Source: Chloroflexota bacterium (GTDB lineage Bacteria > Chloroflexota > Chloroflexia > Thermomicrobiales > UBA6265). Taken from it: a stretch of 8,361 nucleotides of DNA. The position numbers were made by a program, and so were the translations under genes. The notes under the pieces are model-generated. The model had not been told where the DNA came from. It made no database searches and worked only from the letters and a program-made list of their open reading frames with translations. The stretch is from the NCBI GenBank assembly GCA_023392645.1, contig JAEVYR010000102.1, positions 1-8,361 of the forward strand, in the 5' to 3' direction. This document shows positions 1-6,191 of the stretch, piece after piece (within the stretch, counting starts at the first letter, position 1; each line of letters begins with the position of its first letter).

Positions 1-410
1 GCCCCGACGCCCGCGAGGATGGCCAGCGCGCGCGGTTCCGGCGACGGCGTCGCGCCGGTCAGGCCGAGCAGCAGCCACAGGATCCCGAGCGCGCCGCCGA
101 GCCACGCGCCGCGCAGTGCCAGCGCGACGGTCCAGGCCAGGCCGAACCGGAACCTGAGGTCGTCGAGCGTGTCGAGCAGCCACGCGCCCGGCGTGCCCGC
201 CGGCGGGTCGATCATGTCAGGCTCGCCAGAGCGGGGCAGGGGAGGGGGCGGCAGCTCATTACCGACCCACCACGGCGCCCACGCCAGCAGCCACAGCTGG
301 TGCGATCGCGAGAGCCGTCGCCACGCACGCGGCAGTGCGGGAGCGTGCAGGGTGGGGATGCCGGGAGCGGCGATCTGGCGATTGCGGATCACGGCGCGCG
401 GGGAAATCAT
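1..410 (-). CDS. Membrane protein of unknown function, N-terminal part (runs off the window)
   Basis: The first 136 codons are present and the 3' end lies beyond position 1. The ATG at 408-410 overlaps the TGA of the upstream gene (407-409) as ATGA. An ideal AGGAGG ribosome binding site (plus-strand 418-423) sits 7 bases ahead, so the start is well supported. The first 90 residues are basic and Trp/Pro-rich, without a signal peptide. A segment near residues 76-90 (motif DDLRFRFGLAW) precedes a clear hydrophobic helix at about 94-119, and a second one appears to begin at about 127. This suggests a multi-pass inner-membrane protein with a cytoplasmic N-terminus. I do not recognise the family. 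It is the last visible gene of the minus-strand cluster and is coupled to the anchored pseudo-peptidase, so the two products may act together at the membrane (inference). Confidence 0.7.
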   Translation of the reverse strand, partial: MISPRAVIRNRQIAAPGIPTLHAPALPRAWRRLSRSHQLWLLAWAPWWVGNELPPPPLPRSGEPDMIDPPAGTPGAWLLDTLDDLRFRFGLAWTVALALRGAWLGGALGILWLLLGLTGATPSPEPRALAILAGVG

Positions 411-1909
411 GACCGCGCCTCCTGGCGCGCCAGGTCGGCCATCCCCGGCCACCGGATGCGGCCGGGCGAGCGGTGCCAGCTCCACACTGCCAGCCAGCCA
501 ACCAGCGCCACCAGCGCCGCGCCGAGCGCCAGCACCAGTGTCAGGAAGCGATCGTCGAGATCGTCGACGATTGCTTGCGCCAGCACCACCCGCTCCGTGT
601 CGCCGAGCCGGGCGAACGTCGACCCGGCCGCGACGGCATCCTCGCGGGCCGATCGCATCGAGAACCAGTCGTCAAACTCCGTGGTAGCGCGCTGGAGGCG
701 CTCAACGGCGGCGATGCCATCGGTCGCCATGCCGCGCCAGGTGTCGATCAGGCTGCCCGGACGGTGATCCTCGGGCAGCAGCGCGTACTGGTCGACGGCG
801 CGGTCGATCAGCGTCAGCGCCCGGTGGTAGTCGTGGTCCTCCAGCGCTTGCTGGGCATCACCCATCAGCGCTTCCGCCTGCATCCCGACCGACCCCTGCG
901 CGACGATCATCTCCGCCTCGGAGCTGCCGATGCGGTCGTCGAGCGCGGTCGTCACCTGGAGCGTCTGATTCGCGCGGTCGACGGCGGCCTCGTAGGCGCC
1001 GCGATCGAACAGGGTCCGCGCCGGCTGAAGATCGAGCGCGGCGAAGGCGTTGGCGCGCCAGCCACCGGCGAACCAGGCGGCGACATAGTCGTCCCACGCC
1101 GCGTCGAGTCGCTCGGCGGGCTGCCCGGTGAGCTCGCTGACGACATCGGCCGGCGACGCGTCCGGATCATCACGGAACCCGGCGGCAAGATCGCCGACCA
1201 TGTTCGCCCCGTAGCGATCGATCAGGAACGACGCGGCCGCGATCCGCGCCGCCTGTGCCGCGTCGGAGTCGAGATCGGCCGTCGCGGTCGGATCGGTGAC
1301 GAGATCGGCCCACCCCGGCAGGTTGTCGTTGAGGTACGCCTGCTGCGCCAGCGACGCCTGCCGCGCTTGGCGCGCCATCACCGGGCGCTCGATGTAGGCG
1401 GCGATGCCATCGACCAGCGGCGCGGGCATGGCGCCGTCGGACACGCCGAGCAGCCAGCGCCGCGCGACGAGGTTGCGGAACATGTTCTCCTGGTCGGTCT
1501 TGGAGAGATCGAGGAAGCCGTCGAGACGGACCACCGCCTCGGTCGCGTCGGGGTTTACCGCCGCGACGGTGCCGACCGGCGCCCAGCCATCGCCCGCGGG
1601 AAGCTCTCCGGCGAAGCGAATCAGGATCGCCTGGTCCGGCCCCGCCCCGAGCAGGATGGTATCTAGCTCCGATTGCAGATCCGTAAGGGGCTGCTCCCAC
1701 GATGCAAGGAGCGATCCCGTAGTGACGGCACCCGCGGTATCGACGCGCAGCGCGACCTTGCCGGCACGAGCCGTGCCGGTGTCAGCCGTGTCGGAGCCGT
1801 CTTCCACCTGGGCACTCGCGAGCCGCGGCATGAGCGCGAGCAGCATCGCAAAACCGATTAGCAGGGTACCCGCCGGTCGCAAGCGGCCGGTCGGAGTGGT
1901 TCGCGCCAT
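407..1909 (-). CDS. Secreted, C-terminally anchored peptidase-MA-like protein lacking the HExxH zinc motif
   Basis: 500 residues from the ATG at 1907-1909. That start has a GAGGA site 6 bases upstream (plus 1916-1920) and puts a signal peptide at the N-terminus: basic start, hydrophobic core about 14-30, cleavage likely after ASA at 31-33. The open frame continues about 83 codons further upstream but looks non-coding. Residues 138-174 (motifs NMFRNLVARRWL and PLVDGIAAYIE) and 223-275 (FLIDRYGANM... then a Trp-containing helix) follow the pattern of peptidase-MA-like gluzincins: zinc helix, 'W-x-x-E-G-x-A' helix, then a 'LIDRYG' segment. The HExxH histidines are absent, so it is probably not an active metallopeptidase. 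Residues 297-420 are helical and could be TPR-like. A transmembrane helix lies at about 455-476, followed by a basic tail, giving an extracytoplasmic body anchored at the C-terminus. The stop overlaps the next start (ATGA). Family assignment is by pattern only; a plain helical lipoprotein-like scaffold is the alternative. Confidence 0.75.
   Translation of the reverse strand: MARTTPTGRLRPAGTLLIGFAMLLALMPRLASAQVEDGSDTADTGTARAGKVALRVDTAGAVTTGSLLASWEQPLTDLQSELDTILLGAGPDQAILIRFAGELPAGDGWAPVGTVAAVNPDATEAVVRLDGFLDLSKTDQENMFRNLVARRWLLGVSDGAMPAPLVDGIAAYIERPVMARQARQASLAQQAYLNDNLPGWADLVTDPTATADLDSDAAQAARIAAASFLIDRYGANMVGDLAAGFRDDPDASPADVVSELTGQPAERLDAAWDDYVAAWFAGGWRANAFAALDLQPARTLFDRGAYEAAVDRANQTLQVTTALDDRIGSSEAEMIVAQGSVGMQAEALMGDAQQALEDHDYHRALTLIDRAVDQYALLPEDHRPGSLIDTWRGMATDGIAAVERLQRATTEFDDWFSMRSAREDAVAAGSTFARLGDTERVVLAQAIVDDLDDRFLTLVLALGAALVALVGWLAVWSWHRSPGRIRWPGMADLARQEARS
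418..423 (-). promoter_or_regulatory. Ribosome binding site AGGAGG for the membrane protein gene
   Basis: The plus strand reads CCTCCT, which is AGGAGG on the minus strand, 7 bases before the ATG at 410. It lies inside the end of the upstream coding region. The downstream gene can therefore recruit ribosomes itself as well as by stop/start coupling. Confidence 0.75.
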
Positions 1910-1915
1910 GGCGTG

Positions 1916-1920
1916 TCCTC
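1916..1920 (-). promoter_or_regulatory. Ribosome binding site GAGGA deciding the start at 1909
   Basis: GAGGA on the minus strand lies 6 bases before the ATG at 1907-1909. It favours this start over in-frame ATGs further upstream (for example at 1936), which would put a long non-hydrophobic stretch before the signal peptide. Confidence 0.65.
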
Positions 1921-2026
1921 GTCGAGTAGCCAGCATGTGACCACGGGGAACCAGCGTGCCGCCATCGCGTTCGGGGTGTCGCGACACATCTGGTGCCATC
2001 GCCCTGGGGACCCGATTGCGATACGT

Positions 2027-2044
2027 CGGGGTCAGTATACCCCG
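2027..2044. repeat. Inverted repeat CGGGGT-N6-ACCCCG
   Basis: A perfect 6-bp inverted repeat with a 6-base loop encloses the TATACT box. It could be an operator half-site pair over a promoter, or an RNA hairpin if transcription reads through from the S41 gene. There is no T tract that would make it a classical terminator. Confidence 0.4.
2034..2039 (-). promoter_or_regulatory. Candidate -10 box TATACT
   Basis: The minus strand reads TATACT, a 5/6 match to the sigma-70-type -10 hexamer, in an otherwise GC-rich gap. Transcription starting near 2027 would give a leader of roughly 118 bases to the ATG at 1909. I found no good -35 hexamer at 16-18 bases; a TTGCAG lies 25 bases away. Weak support. 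Confidence 0.25.
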
Positions 2045-2075
2045 CGTCCCGGCAGGTGCTCGTGCTGCAATCGCG

Positions 2076-3578
2076 TCACCACCCGGTGAGGGCGGCCTCC
2101 AGCGCGGCGTCGGGACGATGCGGATGAACGGGAATGGGGAACTCCGGCGCGAAGCCATTCCCTTCGATGCACCGGCCGGCTCGATCGAAGGTCAGGGCCG
2201 TGCTGATCGTCGCGATCAGGTGCGGTCCCAGCCGGATCGTGCGGGGCCGGCCGCTGCCGCCGCCCGTGCGCTGCCCAGCAAGATGGACGTGCGGCAGCCC
2301 CTGCAATCCCTGAAGAAAATCCTCGGTCGCCGAGTAGCACAGCGGGTCGACCAAAAATCGAACCGGTTTCGTCCAGACCGGCCCCTCGGCCGGCGGCTCG
2401 GCGACCAGTGGGTGGGGACGACCCATCGCGCCGGTGACGGTCGAGAAGCAGATCGTGCCGAGCGCCGTCCGGCCCGGCAGGAAACGCGCGCGGGCATCCT
2501 GCGCGGCAATCAGCGCGCCGCCGACGTTGCCGCGCAGGTCCACCACCAGCCGCTCGTATCGATCCATCCCGCGCAGCGCGTCGCCGAAGGCGTCATGCCA
2601 CGCGGCACCGTTGAGCCACCCCCGGATGCGGAGGTAGCCGGTGCGCGAATCCAGCCGGTCGACCGCGATCGGCTCATCCCACGGCAGAGATGGAACCGGC
2701 TCCCGCCAGCGCACCTCGCCACCGCCGGCGCGAATCGCGGCCAACGCCACGGTGGTGCCCACCGGCCCCTGCAGCGCCCGATAGCCGATGTTCCACGGCC
2801 GCGCGTGTGGCGCGGAGCCGGTGCGCGCCCGCCACGGCGCCAGCTCGGGCACGAGGCAGACGTCGCCCGGCCGCACACCTTCGGACCACGCGACGGAGTT
2901 CTTGGGGACCGACCAGAAGCGCGTCGTCATGCCGTCATCGTGAAGCGCGTAGGGGAGCCGACCGTTGACGCGAGCGTCCTTTGCCCACGAGTGGGCATCG
3001 TCGAGCGTCGCCATCAGCGTTTGCAGCGTGGCGAGGCCGTCTGCACCGGTCATCTCCGCCTGGGCGCGATCGACGGCGGCAGCCCATCCCGGTGCGCGTT
3101 CCGCCAACCGTGGAAAGGTCAACCGCACTTCGGCATCGACCCGGTCGATCGCCGCATCGAGGTTTTCGCAATCGGACGGCACGAGCACGTCCCGACGCCC
3201 GGCGATGGCGCTGCGCAGGAGCTGCATCGCGTCGCCCATGCCGGCGACAGTGCCAGCATCGATCACCACGCAATCCGCCTCGCGATCAATCGCGACGACG
3301 GGCCCCTCGGGAATATCGGTCCGCGCCGCTCGCCACGCGGCCAGCGGTGGGTTGGCCGACGCGGGGCCGATCAGCACCGCCGGCGTCGCGGCGGGGATGG
3401 TGTCGGAAATCGCCACCGGGCAGCCGACCTCGGCCTCCAGCTCCGGCAGCTCGCGCGCGATCAGGGTGATGAACGCGGCAACCGTCTCGTGATCGGGATG
3501 GTCAGCCGGCAGCGACGGGAGGATCACAGTCGCGACATCGCGACCCACGAATGGGCGAGCATCGCCGGTCGAGGTCAT
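2076..3578 (-). CDS. S41-family serine peptidase homologue (tricorn/IRBP-like)
   Basis: 500 residues from the ATG at 3576-3578, which overlaps the upstream TGA as ATGA; an in-frame extension upstream has no coding character. The C-terminal half (about 190-490) has S41 landmarks: LDDAHSW at 192-198, GYLRIRGW at 314-321, VVDLRGNVGG at 345-354, the nucleophile region CYSATEDF with Ser416, then TGGGSGRP at 438-445 and NGFAPEFPI near 474-482. The Lys that sits about 25 residues after the Ser in CtpA-type enzymes is replaced by Gly. That fits the tricorn/IRBP-like branch, where a His (perhaps His196) and an acidic residue would complete the site (inference). No signal peptide is visible, so a cytoplasmic protein is likely. 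Residues 15-130 resemble the small alpha/beta domain found at the N-terminus of some glycosidases (GH20/GH67-N-like), a tentative match. Likely role: peptide hydrolysis; substrate unknown. Confidence 0.85.
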   Translation of the reverse strand: MTSTGDARPFVGRDVATVILPSLPADHPDHETVAAFITLIARELPELEAEVGCPVAISDTIPAATPAVLIGPASANPPLAAWRAARTDIPEGPVVAIDREADCVVIDAGTVAGMGDAMQLLRSAIAGRRDVLVPSDCENLDAAIDRVDAEVRLTFPRLAERAPGWAAAVDRAQAEMTGADGLATLQTLMATLDDAHSWAKDARVNGRLPYALHDDGMTTRFWSVPKNSVAWSEGVRPGDVCLVPELAPWRARTGSAPHARPWNIGYRALQGPVGTTVALAAIRAGGGEVRWREPVPSLPWDEPIAVDRLDSRTGYLRIRGWLNGAAWHDAFGDALRGMDRYERLVVDLRGNVGGALIAAQDARARFLPGRTALGTICFSTVTGAMGRPHPLVAEPPAEGPVWTKPVRFLVDPLCYSATEDFLQGLQGLPHVHLAGQRTGGGSGRPRTIRLGPHLIATISTALTFDRAGRCIEGNGFAPEFPIPVHPHRPDAALEAALTGW

Positions 3579-5077
3579 TCCTCGGCTTTGTCCCGCCGGC
3601 GGCGCGACCGATCGGGCCGGCCCTCCTCGAGCGGGGGCCAGGTCGAGCTCGGAGGTCGAGCCCGCTGCTCGTCCTGGCGGCGCGGCCACGCCGCGAAGGC
3701 AGGCGGATCATCGTCGGCTTCCGGCGCCGGGTCCGGCTCCGCCGGCGGTCGGGACCGCCGCTTGCGTGGCGCCGGCTCGACGGCTGGCGTGGGCTCGGCC
3801 GGATCGCCGGCAACGGTCACGCCATCCGGCTGTGGCTCGGCGACCTCATCGGGATCAGGACCGTATGCCGCCGGTCCGAGGATCGTCTCGCCCTCCTCAA
3901 CGACGTGGTAGGCACCCTCGCGGTCCTCCTCCTCGTCGTCCGGGACCAGTTCGCCTTCGCCATCGCGCAGCCCGCGCGAGAGCATCCAGCGCCACCCGGC
4001 GCGGGCGCTCATGCGCTCGTCACGCACCGCGCGACGCTCGAGAAAGTCGGTGAGGATGACCTGGATTGTCGCCGCGATCGGAATCGCCAACACCGCGCCG
4101 ATCACGCCCATGAACTGGGTGCCGGCGAGAATCGCGACGAACACCGTCAGCGGGGTGAGGCCGACCGCGCCACGCATCACGCGCGGCACGAGAATCCAGT
4201 TTTCCAGCGTCTGCATCGCGACGATGATGATGACCGTCGTGATCGCCAGCTCCCAGCTCATCGTCAGCGCGATCAGGACCGCCGGGATGCCGCCGATCCA
4301 GGGACCGACGATCGGGATGATCTCGGTGAGCCCCGCCCAGAGACCGAGCAGCGGCCAGAAATCGAGCCCGATGATGCCGTACGAAACCGTGGCGATGGTG
4401 CCGATGATCAGGCACAGCAGCAACTGGCCGCGCATCCAGCGGCCCACCTTGTTCTCGACCTCGGTCCAGAGCCCGTCCACCCGATCACGCATCTGCGGTG
4501 TGAGCGCATCGAGGATGAGCCCGCGCAGCAGGCGTTTTTCCAGCAGGTAGTAGAACGTCATCACCAGCAGCGTTATCGTCGACACGAGACCGCCGGTGAT
4601 GCTGGTCACGACCGGGATCACGCGGTCGATGGCGTCCTGCGAGACGTTGACCTGCTCGTCACCCTCGACCAGCTCGATCGCGCGGTCAAGTACGCCGACA
4701 CCGGGTCCGCTGAGCAGGCCGTTATCGCCGGACCGCCATTCATCTCGCAAATCGCGGAGCTGGGACGGCGCCTTGTCGGCGAAGTCATTGACCTGATCGG
4801 CAATACCCGGCGCGATCGCGACAACGAGCAACGCCAGGGCGCCAATGATGACCACGTAGACGGCGAGGATGGCGGCCGGCCGCGGGAAGCGCTGCTTTTG
4901 CAGGAACCGCACCGGCCCCTCGAGGATCGTGCCGAACAGCAGCGCCAGCAGCCCGAGCACCAGCACGAGTTGCACCTGCGTCACGATCCAGAACAGGATC
5001 AGCACGAGGAACAGCGCCGCCGGGGTCAGGCTGGGCCGGCTCGCCCCTGACGGCTCCGGCGTGGTCCTCATTGACAT
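3575..5077 (-). CDS. AI-2E family transporter (PerM/TqsA-like) with a long charged C-terminal tail
   Basis: 500 residues from the ATG at 5075-5077. No good ribosome site is visible, and a TTG at 5101 or an ATG at 5071 are alternatives. Family: AI-2E_transport (former UPF0118), multi-pass inner-membrane proteins, some of which export autoinducer-2 while others act in ion or osmolyte transport. Seen: an N-terminal pair of hydrophobic helices (20-52), LEGPVRFL at 52-59, a helix at 68-90, the soluble helical loop 92-156, a helix at 157-179, then the conserved C-terminal bundle with EIIPIVGP at 252-259, NWILVPRVM at 293-301 and GVIGAVLAIPIAA near 324-336. Residues from about 352 to 500 form a hydrophilic Pro/Asp/Glu/Arg-rich tail, probably disordered and cytoplasmic, which most family members lack. 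The stop overlaps the S41 start by 4 bases, indicating coupling. The family assignment is firm; the substrate cannot be deduced. Confidence 0.93.
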   Translation of the reverse strand: MSMRTTPEPSGASRPSLTPAALFLVLILFWIVTQVQLVLVLGLLALLFGTILEGPVRFLQKQRFPRPAAILAVYVVIIGALALLVVAIAPGIADQVNDFADKAPSQLRDLRDEWRSGDNGLLSGPGVGVLDRAIELVEGDEQVNVSQDAIDRVIPVVTSITGGLVSTITLLVMTFYYLLEKRLLRGLILDALTPQMRDRVDGLWTEVENKVGRWMRGQLLLCLIIGTIATVSYGIIGLDFWPLLGLWAGLTEIIPIVGPWIGGIPAVLIALTMSWELAITTVIIIVAMQTLENWILVPRVMRGAVGLTPLTVFVAILAGTQFMGVIGAVLAIPIAATIQVILTDFLERRAVRDERMSARAGWRWMLSRGLRDGEGELVPDDEEEDREGAYHVVEEGETILGPAAYGPDPDEVAEPQPDGVTVAGDPAEPTPAVEPAPRKRRSRPPAEPDPAPEADDDPPAFAAWPRRQDEQRARPPSSTWPPLEEGRPDRSRRRRDKAEE

Positions 5078-5111
5078 GGAGGGATCGCTCGCTTTGCGCA
5101 ATCGGCCAGGG

Positions 5112-5504
5112 CTACGATGGGTCGATCAGCGGCTCGACCGCCCACCACTCGGGATCGAGCGCGTCGACATCATGGAAGTGGCGCTGCTCGATCTTCGCGC
5201 GCCCCCAGGCGGTGGTGAACTCGAAGTACTCGCGGCCGTCGACCACCACCCGTCGGGCGATGCCGAACGGCCGGTTGACCGGAAACACCTCGCGCGGCGG
5301 ATCGGCCGTGAACTCGGCCTGGAACCACCCGTGCTCGGCGCAACGCCCAGCGTGAATCGTCCAGTCGATGTCGGCGGTGAGCCCACCCATCTTCCGCGTC
5401 TGCACGCGCTCGAACCCGCCGCCACAGACCGGGCAGCGCATGGGGGTGCGCGCGCGAACATTGTCGCGCCGGACATCCATCGGCAGAATGCGTGAGTTGA
5501 CCAC
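5112..5504 (-). CDS. Small zinc-ribbon-like hypothetical protein
   Basis: 130 residues from a GTG at 5502-5504; GGAG lies about 10 bases upstream. ATG codons at 5480 and 5441 are possible shorter starts. A CPVCGGG knuckle (Cys24, Cys27) followed by RCAEHGWFQAE (Cys55, His58) gives a likely C2-CH zinc-binding ribbon. The rest is a beta-rich region with many aromatic and charged residues (VVVDGREYFEFTTAWG at about 86-101), ending in a Trp-rich C-terminus. It has no membrane segment. It is probably the first gene of the minus-strand cluster, 34 bases before the AI-2E gene, and is divergent from the DinB-like gene. Zinc binding is inferred from the Cys/His spacing; I recognise no specific function. 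Confidence 0.75.
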   Translation of the reverse strand: MVNSRILPMDVRRDNVRARTPMRCPVCGGGFERVQTRKMGGLTADIDWTIHAGRCAEHGWFQAEFTADPPREVFPVNRPFGIARRVVVDGREYFEFTTAWGRAKIEQRHFHDVDALDPEWWAVEPLIDPS

Positions 5505-5707
5505 CGTGCGTCGTCTCCATGGGTTGCTGCGATGCCCGTTCGGGCGGGCGCGGCCGCTCTTCCGGCGCGGCGCCGGCCGATGGCCCGATTTGCCCCCAGT
5601 CTACCATCCGTCTCCGTGCCAACGGGGCGGTTGGCGTGCTTCCTGCGGTATGCTGAAGGCATGTGCCGGACCGGATAGACCTGTACCGGGGAGGATTGCG
5701 AGGCGCC
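5505..5707. other. Divergent intergenic region with GC-rich hairpins and weak promoter-like boxes
   Basis: 203 bases between the two divergent gene groups, where promoters for both arms would be expected. Visible: GCCCG-TT-CGGGC at 5534-5545, a 6-bp stem CCGGCG-CGG-CGCCGG at 5562-5576, a plus-strand TATGCT at 5649-5654 preceded by TTGGCG at 5631-5636 (spacing only 12), and on the minus strand TTGGCA (5617-5622) with TAGACT (5598-5603) at 13-base spacing. Neither pair has the usual 16-18-base spacer, so no promoter is assigned. Confidence 0.5.
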
Positions 5708-6145
5708 ATGGTCAAGCCAGATTGGGAAGTCACCCGTAACGAGCTCATCGACACCTACAAGACGCTCAACTTTCGCGTTCGCGGCCGTGCCGAGGACGAG
5801 ATGACCGCCGATCACGGCGGCGACTCGATCCGGGCCGAGATCGCGGCCATGCGCCAGCACGAGCTGAAATTCGCGAAGAGTCTCACGAACGCGCTGCTCG
5901 GCGACACGTCCGGGCAGGTCGACGAGGACGAAACCGTCGGCCTCGTCGGCGACGAATCGACCAACGTCCTCATCTCGCAGTTCGGCAGCGCCCGCGCCAC
6001 CACCCTCAACACGATCTCCAGCCTCGATGACGAGATGTGGGACAAGCCGTTGGTCGGCAACCAGCGCGTGCAGGATCTGGCAAAGGAGCTGGCGGAGAGC
6101 GATCGCGGCCACATGGACAAGATCACGCGCATGCTCGGCGTGTGA
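5708..6145 (+). CDS. DinB/YfiT-like four-helix protein
   Basis: 145 residues from ATG 5708, with GAGG 4 bases upstream (5700-5703) and GGGGAGGA further up (5688-5695). The predicted all-helical protein matches the DinB-like pattern: an N-terminal helix (DWEVTRNELIDTYKTL), a central helix with His51 in RQHELKFAKSL, a helix beginning ARATTLNTISSLDDEMWDKPL, and a final helix LAKELAESDRGHMDKI with His135 at the position of the C-terminal metal ligand. DinB-like proteins are often divalent-metal binding, and some are thiol-dependent transferases; many have no known role. The first His of the usual three is not obvious, so metal binding may be partial. It is the first gene of the plus-strand group, 46 bases before the 2TM gene. 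The fold call is moderate; a lone helical hypothetical protein is the alternative. Confidence 0.8.
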   Translation: MVKPDWEVTRNELIDTYKTLNFRVRGRAEDEMTADHGGDSIRAEIAAMRQHELKFAKSLTNALLGDTSGQVDEDETVGLVGDESTNVLISQFGSARATTLNTISSLDDEMWDKPLVGNQRVQDLAKELAESDRGHMDKITRMLGV

Positions 6146-6161
6146 TGCGCCGAGGCGCGCG

Positions 6162-6175
6162 ATTGTGAGCGCTCA
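6162..6175. promoter_or_regulatory. lac-operator-like palindrome ATTGTGAGCGCTCA
   Basis: TGAGCGCTCA (6166-6175) is a perfect 10-bp palindrome. Extended to the left, the 14 bases equal the corresponding part of the symmetric lac operator; the right arm then diverges (TCCTT). It lies in the 46-base gap before the 2TM gene, ending 16 bases before its ATG, where a LacI-family repressor could act. No repressor gene is in the window, so this may be chance. Confidence 0.25.
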
Positions 6176-6191
6176 TCCTTCCAGGACGCCC

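Larger units (their letters stand above)
1910..2075. other. Intergenic gap inside the minus-strand cluster
   Basis: 166 bases separate the S41 gene (upstream) from the anchored pseudo-peptidase gene, whereas the flanking junctions in this cluster overlap by 4 bases. No credible gene is seen here. It contains an inverted repeat and a TATACT box (listed separately), so a second promoter or an internal attenuator is possible. Confidence 0.6.

Noticed and set aside
473..1666. Plus-strand open frame (397 codons) antisense to the pseudo-peptidase gene
   Set aside because: Its composition is Arg/Gly/Gln-rich and featureless. The minus strand has a signal peptide, a membrane helix, a good ribosome site and a coupled junction.
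1956..3911. Very long plus-strand open frame (651 codons) antisense to the S41 gene
   Set aside because: It lies opposite a gene with clear S41 motifs. Its translation is Arg/Pro/Gly-rich without family features. Long antisense frames are expected in GC-rich DNA.
3551..5050. Plus-strand open frame (499 codons) antisense to the AI-2E gene
   Set aside because: The translation is His/Asp/Arg/Gln-rich low-complexity material with no hydrophobic core. The opposite strand encodes a well-defined membrane protein.
407..5077. Three consecutive products of exactly 500 residues
   Set aside because: The equality depends on the chosen starts, especially the uncertain AI-2E start, and the proteins are unrelated in sequence. 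Treated as coincidence.
5631..5654. TTGGCG and TATGCT as a promoter for the DinB-like gene
   Set aside because: The spacer is only 12 bases, too short for a sigma-70-type promoter. No better pair was found.
5126..6112. Minus-strand open frame (328 codons) spanning the divergent intergenic region
   Set aside because: It runs antisense through the DinB-like gene and out of frame through the zinc-ribbon gene, both of which have better coding character.
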